NCBI GenBank assembly: GCA_024743015.1
Contig: JANSXJ010000281.1
Location: 1 to 5,047, forward strand
DNA from: Hyphomonas sp.
GTDB lineage: Bacteria > Pseudomonadota > Alphaproteobacteria > Caulobacterales > Hyphomonadaceae
Length of the DNA stretch: 5,047 nt
Reading direction: 5' to 3'
In this document: positions 1-5,047 of the stretch, in pieces
Layout: the number at the start of each line of letters is the position of its first letter
Position numbering within the stretch: the stretch's first letter is position 1
Made by a program: the position numbers and the translations under genes
The notes under the pieces: generated by a model
What the model was told of the DNA's origin: nothing
What the model saw: the letters and a program-made list of their open reading frames with translations, nothing else
Databases searched by the model: none

Positions 1-318
1 CGCGACCTGCCGCTTAGTCTCGATATGATGAAAATCGGTGAACGTGCCGGAGAAGATGTCTGGCCGCTGCCTCTGCATCCGAGCCACTATCAGCAAATCG
101 AGTCTCTGATTGCTGATATCAAGAACACGGGTGGTCAACCAGGTGCTTCGATCGGTGCAGCCGTGGTCGGGACCTTTGTCGCCGAGGACTTGCCTTGGGT
201 GCACCTCGATATTGCCGGTGTTGATTGGCGCGACGAGCCGACACCGACGGCGCCGATTGGGCATGCCGGATGGGGTGTTCGGTTCATGGATGAACTGCTT
301 CGCTCAGAAAGCGAGTAG
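1..318 (+). CDS. pepA: Leucyl aminopeptidase (M17 family), C-terminal part only
   Basis: This is the 3' end of a cytosolic metallo-aminopeptidase that removes N-terminal residues from peptides. The reading frame is open from the first base, so the gene begins outside the window; 105 residues and a TAG stop are visible. Family hallmarks of the M17 catalytic-domain C-terminus are the GERAGEDVWPLPL block (visible residues 21-33), KNTGG (41-45) followed by a glycine/alanine-rich helix (GASIGAAVVGTFV), HLDIAG (68-73), and the closing GWGVRFMDELL, which resembles alphaproteobacterial PepA endings. The metal ligands and the NTDAEGR-type active-site motif lie upstream and cannot be checked. The ATG codons at 25 and 28 are internal methionines, not starts. 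The gene converges on the transaldolase gene and shares a hairpin with it. It could be a PepA paralogue rather than PepA itself; the family call is firm. Confidence 0.9.
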   Translation, partial: RDLPLSLDMMKIGERAGEDVWPLPLHPSHYQQIESLIADIKNTGGQPGASIGAAVVGTFVAEDLPWVHLDIAGVDWRDEPTPTAPIGHAGWGVRFMDELLRSESE

Positions 319-333
319 GACGATAAAATGCCT

Positions 334-362
334 CCCGCCAATATCTGACCGGTATTGGCGGG
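334..362. terminator. Shared hairpin between converging pepA and tal
   Basis: Arms 334-343 (CCCGCCAATA) and 353-362 (TATTGGCGGG) are a perfect 10-bp inverted repeat around a 9-nt loop. In plus-strand RNA the stem can extend by a U-G and a C-G pair, leaving a 5-nt loop. It starts 15 nt after the aminopeptidase stop and, on the other strand, 1 nt after the transaldolase stop. On the minus strand the stem is followed by AGGCATTTTATCG, a modest U-run, so intrinsic termination is better supported for the ugd-tal transcript. On the plus strand no U-run follows, so there it may act as a 3' stabiliser or weak terminator. Confidence 0.75.
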
Positions 363-363
363 C

Positions 364-1014
364 CTAAACCGTCACGCCGCCTTTTTCAGCATCTGCGAGG
401 AAAGCCGCGAGGCCCTTGTCCGTCAGTGGGTGATTTGCGAGGCCCTTCAGCACGTTTGGCGGCACGGTTGCGACGTCGGCGCCAGCAAGCGCAGATTGTT
501 TGACATGGTTGGCGCTGCGAATTGAGGCGGCCAGGATCTCAGTCTCGAACATGTAATTGTCGTAGATCATTCGGATCTCTTCGATCAGCTCCATGCCATC
601 AATATTGATATCGTCGAGCCGCCCGATGAAAGGCGAAATATATGCCGCGCCAGCCTTGGCTGCGAGCAGGGCCTGATTGGCTGAAAAGCACAGGGTCACG
701 TTCACGGCAGTGCCCATATTGGAAAGCTCACGGCAAGCGCGCAGCCCGTCCATGGTCAGGGGTAGCTTCACGGCAACGTTGGAGGCGATGGCCTGCAGCT
801 TCTTGCCTTCCGCCACCATGGTTTCCCAATCGGTGGCAACCACTTCGGCGCTGACATGTCCCTCTGTCAGGTCGCAAATCTCAGCGATGACTTCCTTGAA
901 GTCCCGCCCGGATTTGGTGATCAGCGAGGGGTTTGTCGTGACGCCATCTATCAATCCGGTTGCCGCAAGCTCCTTGATCTCTGATGTGTCGGCGGTGTCG
1001 ACAAAGAATTTCAT
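364..1014 (-). CDS. tal: Transaldolase, short TalC/Fsa-type subfamily
   Basis: A 216-residue (beta/alpha)8 class I aldolase-fold enzyme of the non-oxidative pentose phosphate pathway, moving a dihydroxyacetone unit between sedoheptulose 7-phosphate and glyceraldehyde 3-phosphate. The start [14 protein letters not shown], the GVTTNPSLI block (residues 24-32), NVAVKLPLT with Schiff-base Lys83, and [19 protein letters not shown] (105-123) are the usual signatures, and length fits the 210-220 residue subfamily. Two positions separate transaldolase from fructose-6-phosphate aldolase: Glu57 (SAEVVA), where E. coli FsaA has Gln59, and Phe129 (SPFIGR), where FsaA has Tyr131. Both favour transaldolase. 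The ATG is preceded by GGAG (1023-1026) with 8-nt spacing. It lies 27 nt downstream of ugd with no visible promoter between, so co-transcription is likely. Activity is inferred from residues recalled from the FsaA and TalB mutant literature. Confidence 0.93.
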   Translation of the reverse strand: MKFFVDTADTSEIKELAATGLIDGVTTNPSLITKSGRDFKEVIAEICDLTEGHVSAEVVATDWETMVAEGKKLQAIASNVAVKLPLTMDGLRACRELSNMGTAVNVTLCFSANQALLAAKAGAAYISPFIGRLDDINIDGMELIEEIRMIYDNYMFETEILAASIRSANHVKQSALAGADVATVPPNVLKGLANHPLTDKGLAAFLADAEKGGVTV

Positions 1015-1041
1015 GGCTGGGGCTCCGGTGATTGATTTGGT

Positions 1042-2349
1042 TTAGGTTGGCCGTCCGATCGAAGTGTATTCGAATCCACGTTTGGCCATGTCTTCAGGGC
1101 TGTAGATATTGCGCAAATCGACAACGATGTCACTCTTCAGGGATTCCTTGATCCGGTCGAGATCCAGAGCCCGGAATTGATCCCATTCCGTGAGAATGAC
1201 CATGGCATCGGCCCCGTCGACCGCTTCATAGGCGTTCTCGGCATAGTTCAGGCCATCCATGAGTTTGGCGGCCTCTTCCATGGCTTCAGGATCGAACGCT
1301 TTGATGATAGCGCCCGCTTCAATCAGCGCCGGAACAATGTCGAGGCTGGGGGCGTCGCGCATGTCATCAGTGTTTTGCTTGAAGGCCAGACCGAGGATGC
1401 CGATGGTCTTGCCAGAGACGTCGCCGCCCATAGCCTTGATGACCTTTCCGGCCATGGCTTTCTTGCGGGCGGCATTGACCTCGACGACTGTGTCGACAAT
1501 GCGGACCGGTGTATTGTGATCATTAGCGGTCTTGGTTAGCGCCAAGGTATCTTTTGGGAAGCATGAGCCCCCGTAACCCGGGCCAGCATTCAGGAACTTG
1601 TTGCCAATCCGGCCATCGAGGCCGATGCCGCGAGACACCTCCTGGACATTCGCGCCAACCGCCTCACAAAGTTCGGCCATCTCGTTGATGAAGGTAATTT
1701 TGACGGCCAGGAAAGCGTTCGCCGCATACTTGATCAGCTCTGATGTGCGCCGGGCGGTGAACAGGATCGGCGTTTCGTTCAGGAAAAGCGGGCGATAAAG
1801 CTCGCGCATCAATTCGCGCGCGCGTTCGCTATCAGTGCCAACAACCACGCGATCCGGGATTTTGAAATCCTTGATGGCCGCACCTTCGCGCAGGAATTCC
1901 GGATTTGAGACGACCGCGAAATCAGCGTCCGGGCGCTTCTTGCGAATGATCTCTTCAACTTCATCGCCGGTGCCTACAGGAACCGTAGACTTGGTCACAA
2001 TCATTGTGAAACCGTCAATCAGGTCGGCAATTTCTTCCGCCGCTGCATATACATAAGACAGGTCTGCGTGACCATCGCCGCGTCGCGATGGCGTGCCAAC
2101 CGCAATGAAGACAGCGTCTGCGTCTGCAATGGCTTCCTTGGCATCAGTGGTAAAGAACAGGCGTTCTTCGCGTACGTTCTGCTCAACCAGAGCGTCGAGG
2201 CCTGGTTCATAGATCGGCATGATATTCTTGTGCAGGCGGTCGATCTTGGTGGCATCCTTGTCGACGCAAGTTACGACGTGCCCAAAATCTGCAAAACAAG
2301 CCCCGCTGACCAGACCAACATAGCCTGTACCAATCATTGCAACACGCAT
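1042..2349 (-). CDS. ugd: UDP-glucose 6-dehydrogenase
   Basis: Cytosolic enzyme that oxidises UDP-glucose to UDP-glucuronate with two NAD+, supplying sugar precursors for exopolysaccharide, capsule or modified lipopolysaccharide. The 435-residue protein is full length for the family. The N-terminal Rossmann motif is GTGYVGLVSG (residues 7-16) with a strand-end Asp30. TKSTVPVGT (119-127), NPEFLREG (149-156), SELIKYAANAFLA (203-215) with Lys207, and GPGYGGSCFPKD (256-267) carrying nucleophile Cys263 and Asp267 are all intact. The C-terminal UDP-binding domain contains GLAFKQNTDDMRDAPS (320-335). The start is supported by AGAGG (2357-2361), 7 nt before the ATG. The 91-nt gap from truB holds a promoter candidate, so this gene may head its own transcript, continuing into tal. 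No glycosyltransferase or polysaccharide genes are in the window, so the glycan it serves is unknown. Confidence 0.97.
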   Translation of the reverse strand: MRVAMIGTGYVGLVSGACFADFGHVVTCVDKDATKIDRLHKNIMPIYEPGLDALVEQNVREERLFFTTDAKEAIADADAVFIAVGTPSRRGDGHADLSYVYAAAEEIADLIDGFTMIVTKSTVPVGTGDEVEEIIRKKRPDADFAVVSNPEFLREGAAIKDFKIPDRVVVGTDSERARELMRELYRPLFLNETPILFTARRTSELIKYAANAFLAVKITFINEMAELCEAVGANVQEVSRGIGLDGRIGNKFLNAGPGYGGSCFPKDTLALTKTANDHNTPVRIVDTVVEVNAARKKAMAGKVIKAMGGDVSGKTIGILGLAFKQNTDDMRDAPSLDIVPALIEAGAIIKAFDPEAMEEAAKLMDGLNYAENAYEAVDGADAMVILTEWDQFRALDLDRIKESLKSDIVVDLRNIYSPEDMAKRGFEYTSIGRPT

Positions 2350-2372
2350 GAAACTACCTCTTGATTACTCGC

Positions 2373-2392
2373 GTCCCTGAGATCTGCGGGAC
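2373..2392. promoter_or_regulatory. Imperfect 20-bp palindrome upstream of ugd
   Basis: The sequence GTCCCtgAGATCTgcGGGAC has matching 5-bp outer arms (2373-2377 and 2388-2392) and a perfect 6-bp palindromic core AGATCT (2380-2385), with two non-pairing positions on each side of the core. It touches the candidate -10 and covers the predicted transcription start of ugd, a position typical of a repressor operator. No U-run follows it on either strand, which argues against a terminator. The binding factor is unknown. Confidence 0.35.
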
Positions 2393-2420
2393 AGGTGCAA
2401 GTTTTGTTCCGCCGGGTCAA
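2392..2420 (-). promoter_or_regulatory. Candidate promoter for ugd-tal
   Basis: On the minus strand TTGACC (2415-2420) matches the -35 consensus in five of six positions. A 17-nt spacer leads to CACCTG (2392-2397), a poor -10 match. Transcription would begin near 2385, leaving a leader of about 35 nt before the ugd ATG. The location in the only sizeable gap upstream of ugd supports it; the weak -10 is the main doubt. Confidence 0.4.
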
Positions 2421-2440
2421 GACTGAGCGGGCAGAATGGA

Positions 2441-3385
2441 TTAAAGTTGAAAAACCTTTTTCGGTTGAAACCGTCCAGCCCGAATTTCGCCGAGCGCAAC
2501 GGCATTGTTTTCGGCTTTTGCAAGCGCCAGGCGATCAGACCCGAAGTCTTCGGCATCGCTGCGCCACTGCTCTACAATATGCGGCAACAGCAAGATGTCC
2601 TGGCCCTGCTTGAGCGCTGCAGCATCGCCCGCATCGATCTCGATCTGCGGCACATCATCGAGAACGGTTTCCAGCGGCAGGATGTGCGCGAACAAGGCGT
2701 CGCGATCTTCCGCCATCGCCTCCAGCGCGGCGAGTGAAACCGAGTTGCTCGCATCCAGAGCGCCGACCCGGGTCCGGCGGAGCTGGCTGACATGACCTTC
2801 CGCTCCCAATGTCGATGCAAGATCGCGGGCGAGCGCGCGGATGTAAAACCCTTTGCCGGACACCACTCGAAACGTGGCGTGATCTTCGTCCGCAATATTC
2901 ACGAGTTCCGCCTCATAGACGGTGACTTCGCGCGATGGAATCTCGAATGTCTCACCTTCTCGTGCGAGATCGTACGCTCGCTCGCCGGCAATCTTGATGG
3001 CTGAAAACTTGGGAGGGACTTGCTGAATATCACCAATAAAGTCTGGGAGGACAGCTTCGATCTGTTCTCGCGTCGGGCGAATTTCGGATGTGGCGATTAT
3101 CTCGCCTTCTTTGTCCTGACTGGCGGTTGAGCTTCCCCACTCGATGGTGAAGACGTATTCCTTATCGCAATCCATCGCCCATTGAGCGGTTTTGGTGGCC
3201 TCACCGAATGCGATGGGGAGAATTCCGTCTGCGAGCGGGTCAAGCGTGCCACCATGACCGGCCTTTTGCGCGTTGAACAGGCGCTTGAGAATACCAACAA
3301 CGCGAGTCGAGGATATATCGACGGGCTTGTCGACGGCGAGCCAGCCATGAACGGGATCGCCTTTGCGTTTTCTTTGTCTGCCCAT
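2441..3385 (-). CDS. truB: tRNA pseudouridine(55) synthase TruB
   Basis: Converts U55 in the T-loop of elongator tRNAs to pseudouridine and acts as a tRNA-folding chaperone. The 314-residue protein carries the family landmarks in order: GWLAVDKPVDISST (14-27), GHGGTLDPLADGILPIAFGEATK (43-65) with catalytic Asp49, DKEYVF with Tyr77, PPKFSAIKIAGERAY (124-138), and GKGFYIRALARDLA (177-190) with the conserved Arg183. The tail ends in ALGEIRAGRFQPKKVFQL, typical of alphaproteobacterial TruB C-terminal extensions. GAGG lies 7 nt before the ATG; an earlier ATG 13 nt upstream is out of frame. The gene sits 81 nt downstream of the DUF1013 regulator rather than in the common rbfA-truB-rpsO order, none of whose members is visible here. 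It probably shares a transcript with the regulator, since no good promoter was found in the gap. Confidence 0.97.
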   Translation of the reverse strand: MGRQRKRKGDPVHGWLAVDKPVDISSTRVVGILKRLFNAQKAGHGGTLDPLADGILPIAFGEATKTAQWAMDCDKEYVFTIEWGSSTASQDKEGEIIATSEIRPTREQIEAVLPDFIGDIQQVPPKFSAIKIAGERAYDLAREGETFEIPSREVTVYEAELVNIADEDHATFRVVSGKGFYIRALARDLASTLGAEGHVSQLRRTRVGALDASNSVSLAALEAMAEDRDALFAHILPLETVLDDVPQIEIDAGDAAALKQGQDILLLPHIVEQWRSDAEDFGSDRLALAKAENNAVALGEIRAGRFQPKKVFQL

Positions 3386-3446
3386 AAGGCTTCCTCATGC
3401 GTGACCGCTGCGGATCGGACGCAGGCGGAACGAAAGTTGAGATCAG

Positions 3447-3463
3447 ACGCGCACCGGGCGCGT
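3447..3463 (-). other. Short hairpin just after the DUF1013 stop codon
   Basis: ACGCGC (3447-3452) and GCGCGT (3458-3463) form a perfect 6-bp stem with a 5-nt loop. On the minus strand it begins 3 nt after the TAA of the regulator gene. What follows (CTGATCTCAACTTTCG) has no real U-run, so it is a weak or partial terminator at best; mRNA 3'-end stabilisation or attenuation before truB is equally possible. The rest of the 81-nt gap holds only the truB ribosome binding site. Confidence 0.35.
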
Positions 3464-3466
3464 TGG

Positions 3467-4153
3467 TTAGTTCTTGAACGCGCTGAACACGTCGTCGGCG
3501 GAAGGCTCGGGAGCGTCCGGGGCAGGGGCTTCAAACGGATCGGCCGCGGTGTCCGATTGCTCAACAGCCTCGGCGGGTGCGAGTCCTGGTCCTTCTTCCT
3601 GCGCAGCTCTCTCGGCTTCCATCTTGCGACGGCGGCTCGAAGATTTGGCAATCACCTCGTCCAGTTCGATCTGCGAACACAGCCCGAGCGTTACTGGATC
3701 AACTGGCTTAATATTCGCGCTGTTCCAATGCGTCTTGTCGCGAACATTTGTGATGGTCGCCTTGGTTGTGCCAATCAGCTTTGAAATTTGCGGATCCGTG
3801 ACTTCCGGGTGGTTGCGAATGAACCAGGCGATTGCATCAGGCTTGTCACCGCGGCGCGCCACCGGTGTGTACCGGGCACCTTTGCGTTTTGGCTGCGGGA
3901 TGTGTGCGATTTTGGAGGGTGCCGTTTTCAGGCGATATTCCGGATCTTCCTCGCCCTTCAAAATTTCCTCGCGGGTCAGTTCGCCGCCAGAGATGGGGTC
4001 CACGCCGCGCATATTTTCAGCGACATCGCCGTCGGCAATGCCTTTGACTTCCAGATGATGCAGGCCACACAGGTCAGCAATCTGATCGAAGGTCAGTGTT
4101 GTGTTGTCGATCAACCAGACCGCGGTTGCCTTTGGCATCAAGATATCGGCCAT
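3467..4153 (-). CDS. trcR: DUF1013 family cell-cycle regulator (TrcR-type)
   Basis: A 228-residue DUF1013 (PF06242) protein; current annotation pipelines name this alphaproteobacterial family cell cycle transcriptional regulator TrcR, a name I give from memory. The N-terminus (ATAVWLIDNTTLTFDQIADLCGLH, residues 9-32) is the family signature and reads as a helix-turn-helix. A second HTH-like stretch spans about 105-143 (DAIAWFIRNHPEVTDPQISKLIGTTKATITNVRDK). Between them is a basic linker with PKRKGARYTP (88-97). After CSQIELDEVI (159-168) and a basic patch SSSRRRK (171-177), the last 50 residues are Ala/Pro/Glu/Asp-rich and probably disordered. There is no signal peptide or membrane segment, so it is cytoplasmic and likely DNA-binding. 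The start is well fixed by AAGGAG (4160-4165) 6 nt before the ATG. A terminator-like hairpin lies immediately upstream and truB follows downstream. The family call is firm; target genes cannot be read from the sequence. Confidence 0.92.
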   Translation of the reverse strand: MADILMPKATAVWLIDNTTLTFDQIADLCGLHHLEVKGIADGDVAENMRGVDPISGGELTREEILKGEEDPEYRLKTAPSKIAHIPQPKRKGARYTPVARRGDKPDAIAWFIRNHPEVTDPQISKLIGTTKATITNVRDKTHWNSANIKPVDPVTLGLCSQIELDEVIAKSSSRRRKMEAERAAQEEGPGLAPAEAVEQSDTAADPFEAPAPDAPEPSADDVFSAFKN

Positions 4154-4159
4154 GGGGTG

Positions 4160-4165
4160 CTCCTT
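4160..4165 (-). promoter_or_regulatory. Strong ribosome binding site of the DUF1013 gene
   Basis: AAGGAG on the minus strand, 6 nt from the ATG, is near-consensus and the best Shine-Dalgarno among the genes here. It settles the start at 4153. Only 10 nt separate it from the large upstream hairpin (4176-4227). Confidence 0.8.
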
Positions 4166-4175
4166 TAGACCAAAA

Positions 4176-4227
4176 GCCAGAAATGAAGCCGCCCGAGACG
4201 TCGGTCTCGGGCGGTCAGGTTTCTGGC
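4176..4227 (-). terminator. Two-part hairpin with TTTT after quinone oxidoreductase gene
   Basis: The inner stem is perfect over 11 bp: CCGCCCGAGAC (4189-4199) pairs with GTCTCGGGCGG (4204-4214) around a 4-nt loop. Flanking it, GCCAGAAA (4176-4183) and TTTCTGGC (4220-4227) form a second perfect 8-bp stem, separated from the inner one by a 5/5 internal loop. On the minus strand the inner stem is followed by CTTCATTTCT and the outer stem by TTTTGG, both suitable for intrinsic termination. It starts 52 nt after the oxidoreductase stop, which fits a terminator of that gene, but it also ends 22 nt before the regulator's ATG and so may lie in the regulator's leader. Confidence 0.8.
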
Positions 4228-4265
4228 AGGAAATTACCTAACCCCATCCTTATAGCTGTAGCCGG

Positions 4266-4295
4266 ATTATATTGAAACCCTAACTCTGCTGTCTC
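4266..4295 (-). promoter_or_regulatory. Candidate promoter of the DUF1013 gene
   Basis: A perfect TATAAT lies at 4266-4271 on the minus strand, with GAGACA (4290-4295, four of six -35 consensus bases) 18 nt upstream, inside the last codons of the oxidoreductase gene. An overlapping alternative is GCTATAAG further downstream (about 4249-4256), resembling the Caulobacter-type -10 GCTANAWC, with only a weak -35. Either would start transcription upstream of the hairpin at 4176-4227, giving a structured leader of roughly 80-110 nt. Confidence 0.45.
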
Positions 4296-5047
4296 GAGAG
4301 CAGGATTTTGCCAATATGGCCACCTTTCGCCATATGCGCCTGCGCCTCTTCGGCCTGTTCAAACGGATAGACGGTGTCGATCACCGGTTTGATTTCGCCT
4401 GACAGGATGGCGGGCCAGAAGTCAGCGAGGATGGCATCGCGGATCCGCTGCTTGTCGGCATTGGGCCGGGCCCGCAAAGTCGTACCAGTCAAAATCAGGC
4501 GCTTCAGCATCAATGGCATCAGGTTCAGCTGGACCTGCGGCCCTTGCATATAGGCGATGTTGACAATCCGCCCGCCAATCTTCGCGGCGGAGATATTCTT
4601 CTGCACATAGTCGCCACCAACCATGTCTAGGATGACGTCTGCGCCGCCCGCCTCGCGAACCACGTCTTCAAAGTCCTGCTCGCGATAATTGATCGCGATA
4701 TCGGCGCCGAGCCTCTCGGCGTAAGCGCACTTCTCGTCGGTGCCAGCGGTGATCATGATCTTTGCTGCTCCGGCATGGCGCGCCATCTGTATCGCCATAG
4801 TGCCTATGCCGCTGGTGCCGCCGTGGATGAGCAGGCTTTCACCGCTTTTGAACTGGCAACGGCCAAAGATATTGGCCCAGACGGTCATCATCACTTCTGG
4901 CAACGCTCCGGCTTCGTTGAAGCTCATTCCGTCCGGAATCTTGAACAGCGCGCCCTGGTCAACCAGAGCAAACTCCGCATAGCCGCCGCCCGCCATCAGG
5001 CCGCAGACGCGGTCACCCACGGACCAGCCTGAAACGTCGCTCCCGAG
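4280..5047 (-). CDS. NAD(P)H:quinone oxidoreductase (PIG3-like), N-terminus missing
   Basis: A medium-chain dehydrogenase/reductase of the zeta-crystallin/PIG3 quinone oxidoreductase group, reducing quinones or related electrophiles with NADPH in the cytosol. The frame is open to the window edge and 255 residues are visible; members are usually about 325-330 residues, so some 70-80 are missing. Visible parts are the end of the GroES-like domain (GWSVGDRVCGLMAGGGYAEF, residues 7-26), the nucleotide-binding motif LLIHGGTSGIGTMAIQMA (72-89), GADVILDMVGG (135-145), the GGRIVNIAYMQG strand (158-169), and the C-terminal HIGKILL. No zinc-ligand cluster is seen in the visible part. A GTG at 5018-5020 is an internal valine in GWSVGDRV, not a start, because conserved sequence continues upstream. 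The gene is followed by the large hairpin at 4176-4227. Physiological substrate is unknown. Confidence 0.92.
   Translation of the reverse strand, partial: LGSDVSGWSVGDRVCGLMAGGGYAEFALVDQGALFKIPDGMSFNEAGALPEVMMTVWANIFGRCQFKSGESLLIHGGTSGIGTMAIQMARHAGAAKIMITAGTDEKCAYAERLGADIAINYREQDFEDVVREAGGADVILDMVGGDYVQKNISAAKIGGRIVNIAYMQGPQVQLNLMPLMLKRLILTGTTLRARPNADKQRIRDAILADFWPAILSGEIKPVIDTVYPFEQAEEAQAHMAKGGHIGKILLSRQQS

Noticed and set aside
677..1045. 122-codon plus-strand frame opposite transaldolase
   Set aside because: Antisense to a complete, motif-bearing gene; no recognisable domain.
1177..1539. 120-codon plus-strand frame opposite ugd
   Set aside because: Antisense to conserved ugd coding sequence; the product has no family resemblance.
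3399..3425. Short dyad CTGCG-N7-CGCAG upstream of truB
   Set aside because: Only 5-bp arms, no U-run and no promoter hexamers next to it; readily explained by chance in GC-rich sequence.
3097..3651. 184-codon minus-strand frame overlapping truB and DUF1013
   Set aside because: It is an out-of-frame shadow bridging both genes, Arg/Pro/Ser-rich and without motifs.
3182..3784. 200-codon plus-strand open frame spanning the truB 5' end and the DUF1013 3' end
   Set aside because: It is antisense to two well-recognised genes, crosses their boundary, and its translation (Arg/Gly/Leu-rich) resembles no family I know.
3474..4058. 194-codon plus-strand frame with Ser/Ala-rich product
   Set aside because: It lies entirely antisense to the DUF1013 gene; the Ser/Ala richness is what its Ala/Pro/Glu-coding tail gives when read in reverse.
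4228..4284. CtrA-type binding site (TTAA-N7-TTAA) upstream of the DUF1013 gene
   Set aside because: The gap contains TTAGG-like words but no TTAA pair at the right spacing on either strand.
5018..5020. GTG as a possible start of the quinone oxidoreductase
   Set aside because: Conserved GroES-like-domain sequence (GSDVSGWS) continues in frame upstream to the window edge, so the codon is an internal valine and the gene is cut by the window.
1..5047. Mobile element, CRISPR array, tRNA/rRNA or phage-derived segment
   Set aside because: No transposase or integrase coding, no regularly spaced direct repeats, no tRNA-like cloverleaf and no change in base composition along the window; the core genes occupy nearly all of it.

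Overview
This window looks like ordinary core chromosome of an alphaproteobacterium. The strongest taxonomic pointer is a DUF1013 (TrcR-type) regulator, a family I know only from Alphaproteobacteria. Moderately high GC, alphaproteobacterial-style aminopeptidase and TruB C-termini, and scarcity of the CcrM methylation site GANTC (7 found by hand count) agree with this. A Caulobacter/Hyphomonas-like marine relative is plausible, but the genus cannot be fixed from this sequence. I see no mobile element, CRISPR array, tRNA, rRNA or phage gene.

Layout, left to right. (1) Positions 1-318, plus strand: the last 105 residues of an M17 leucyl aminopeptidase. (2) Positions 334-362: a hairpin shared by two converging genes. 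All genes beyond it are on the minus strand and are read from right to left. (3) 364-1014: a short-type transaldolase. (4) 1042-2349: UDP-glucose 6-dehydrogenase, 27 nt upstream of the transaldolase and probably co-transcribed with it. (5) 2350-2440: an intergenic gap with a candidate promoter and an overlapping imperfect palindrome. (6) 2441-3385: TruB, tRNA pseudouridine-55 synthase. (7) 3386-3466: a short gap with a small hairpin. (8) 3467-4153: the DUF1013/TrcR regulator. (9) 4154-4279: a gap with a consensus TATAAT and a large two-part hairpin ending in TTTT only 22 nt before the regulator's start codon. (10) 4280-5047: the C-terminal three quarters of an NAD(P)H:quinone oxidoreductase that runs off the right edge.

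The genes do not form one pathway. Ugd makes UDP-glucuronate for envelope or exopolysaccharide, transaldolase works in the pentose phosphate pathway, TruB modifies tRNA, and the aminopeptidase and quinone oxidoreductase are housekeeping enzymes. No wholly new system is evident. The points most worth a second look are the terminator-like leader of the regulator gene, the dyad at the ugd promoter, active-site residues that mark the small aldolase-family protein as a transaldolase, the unusual location of truB, and the GANTC depletion.
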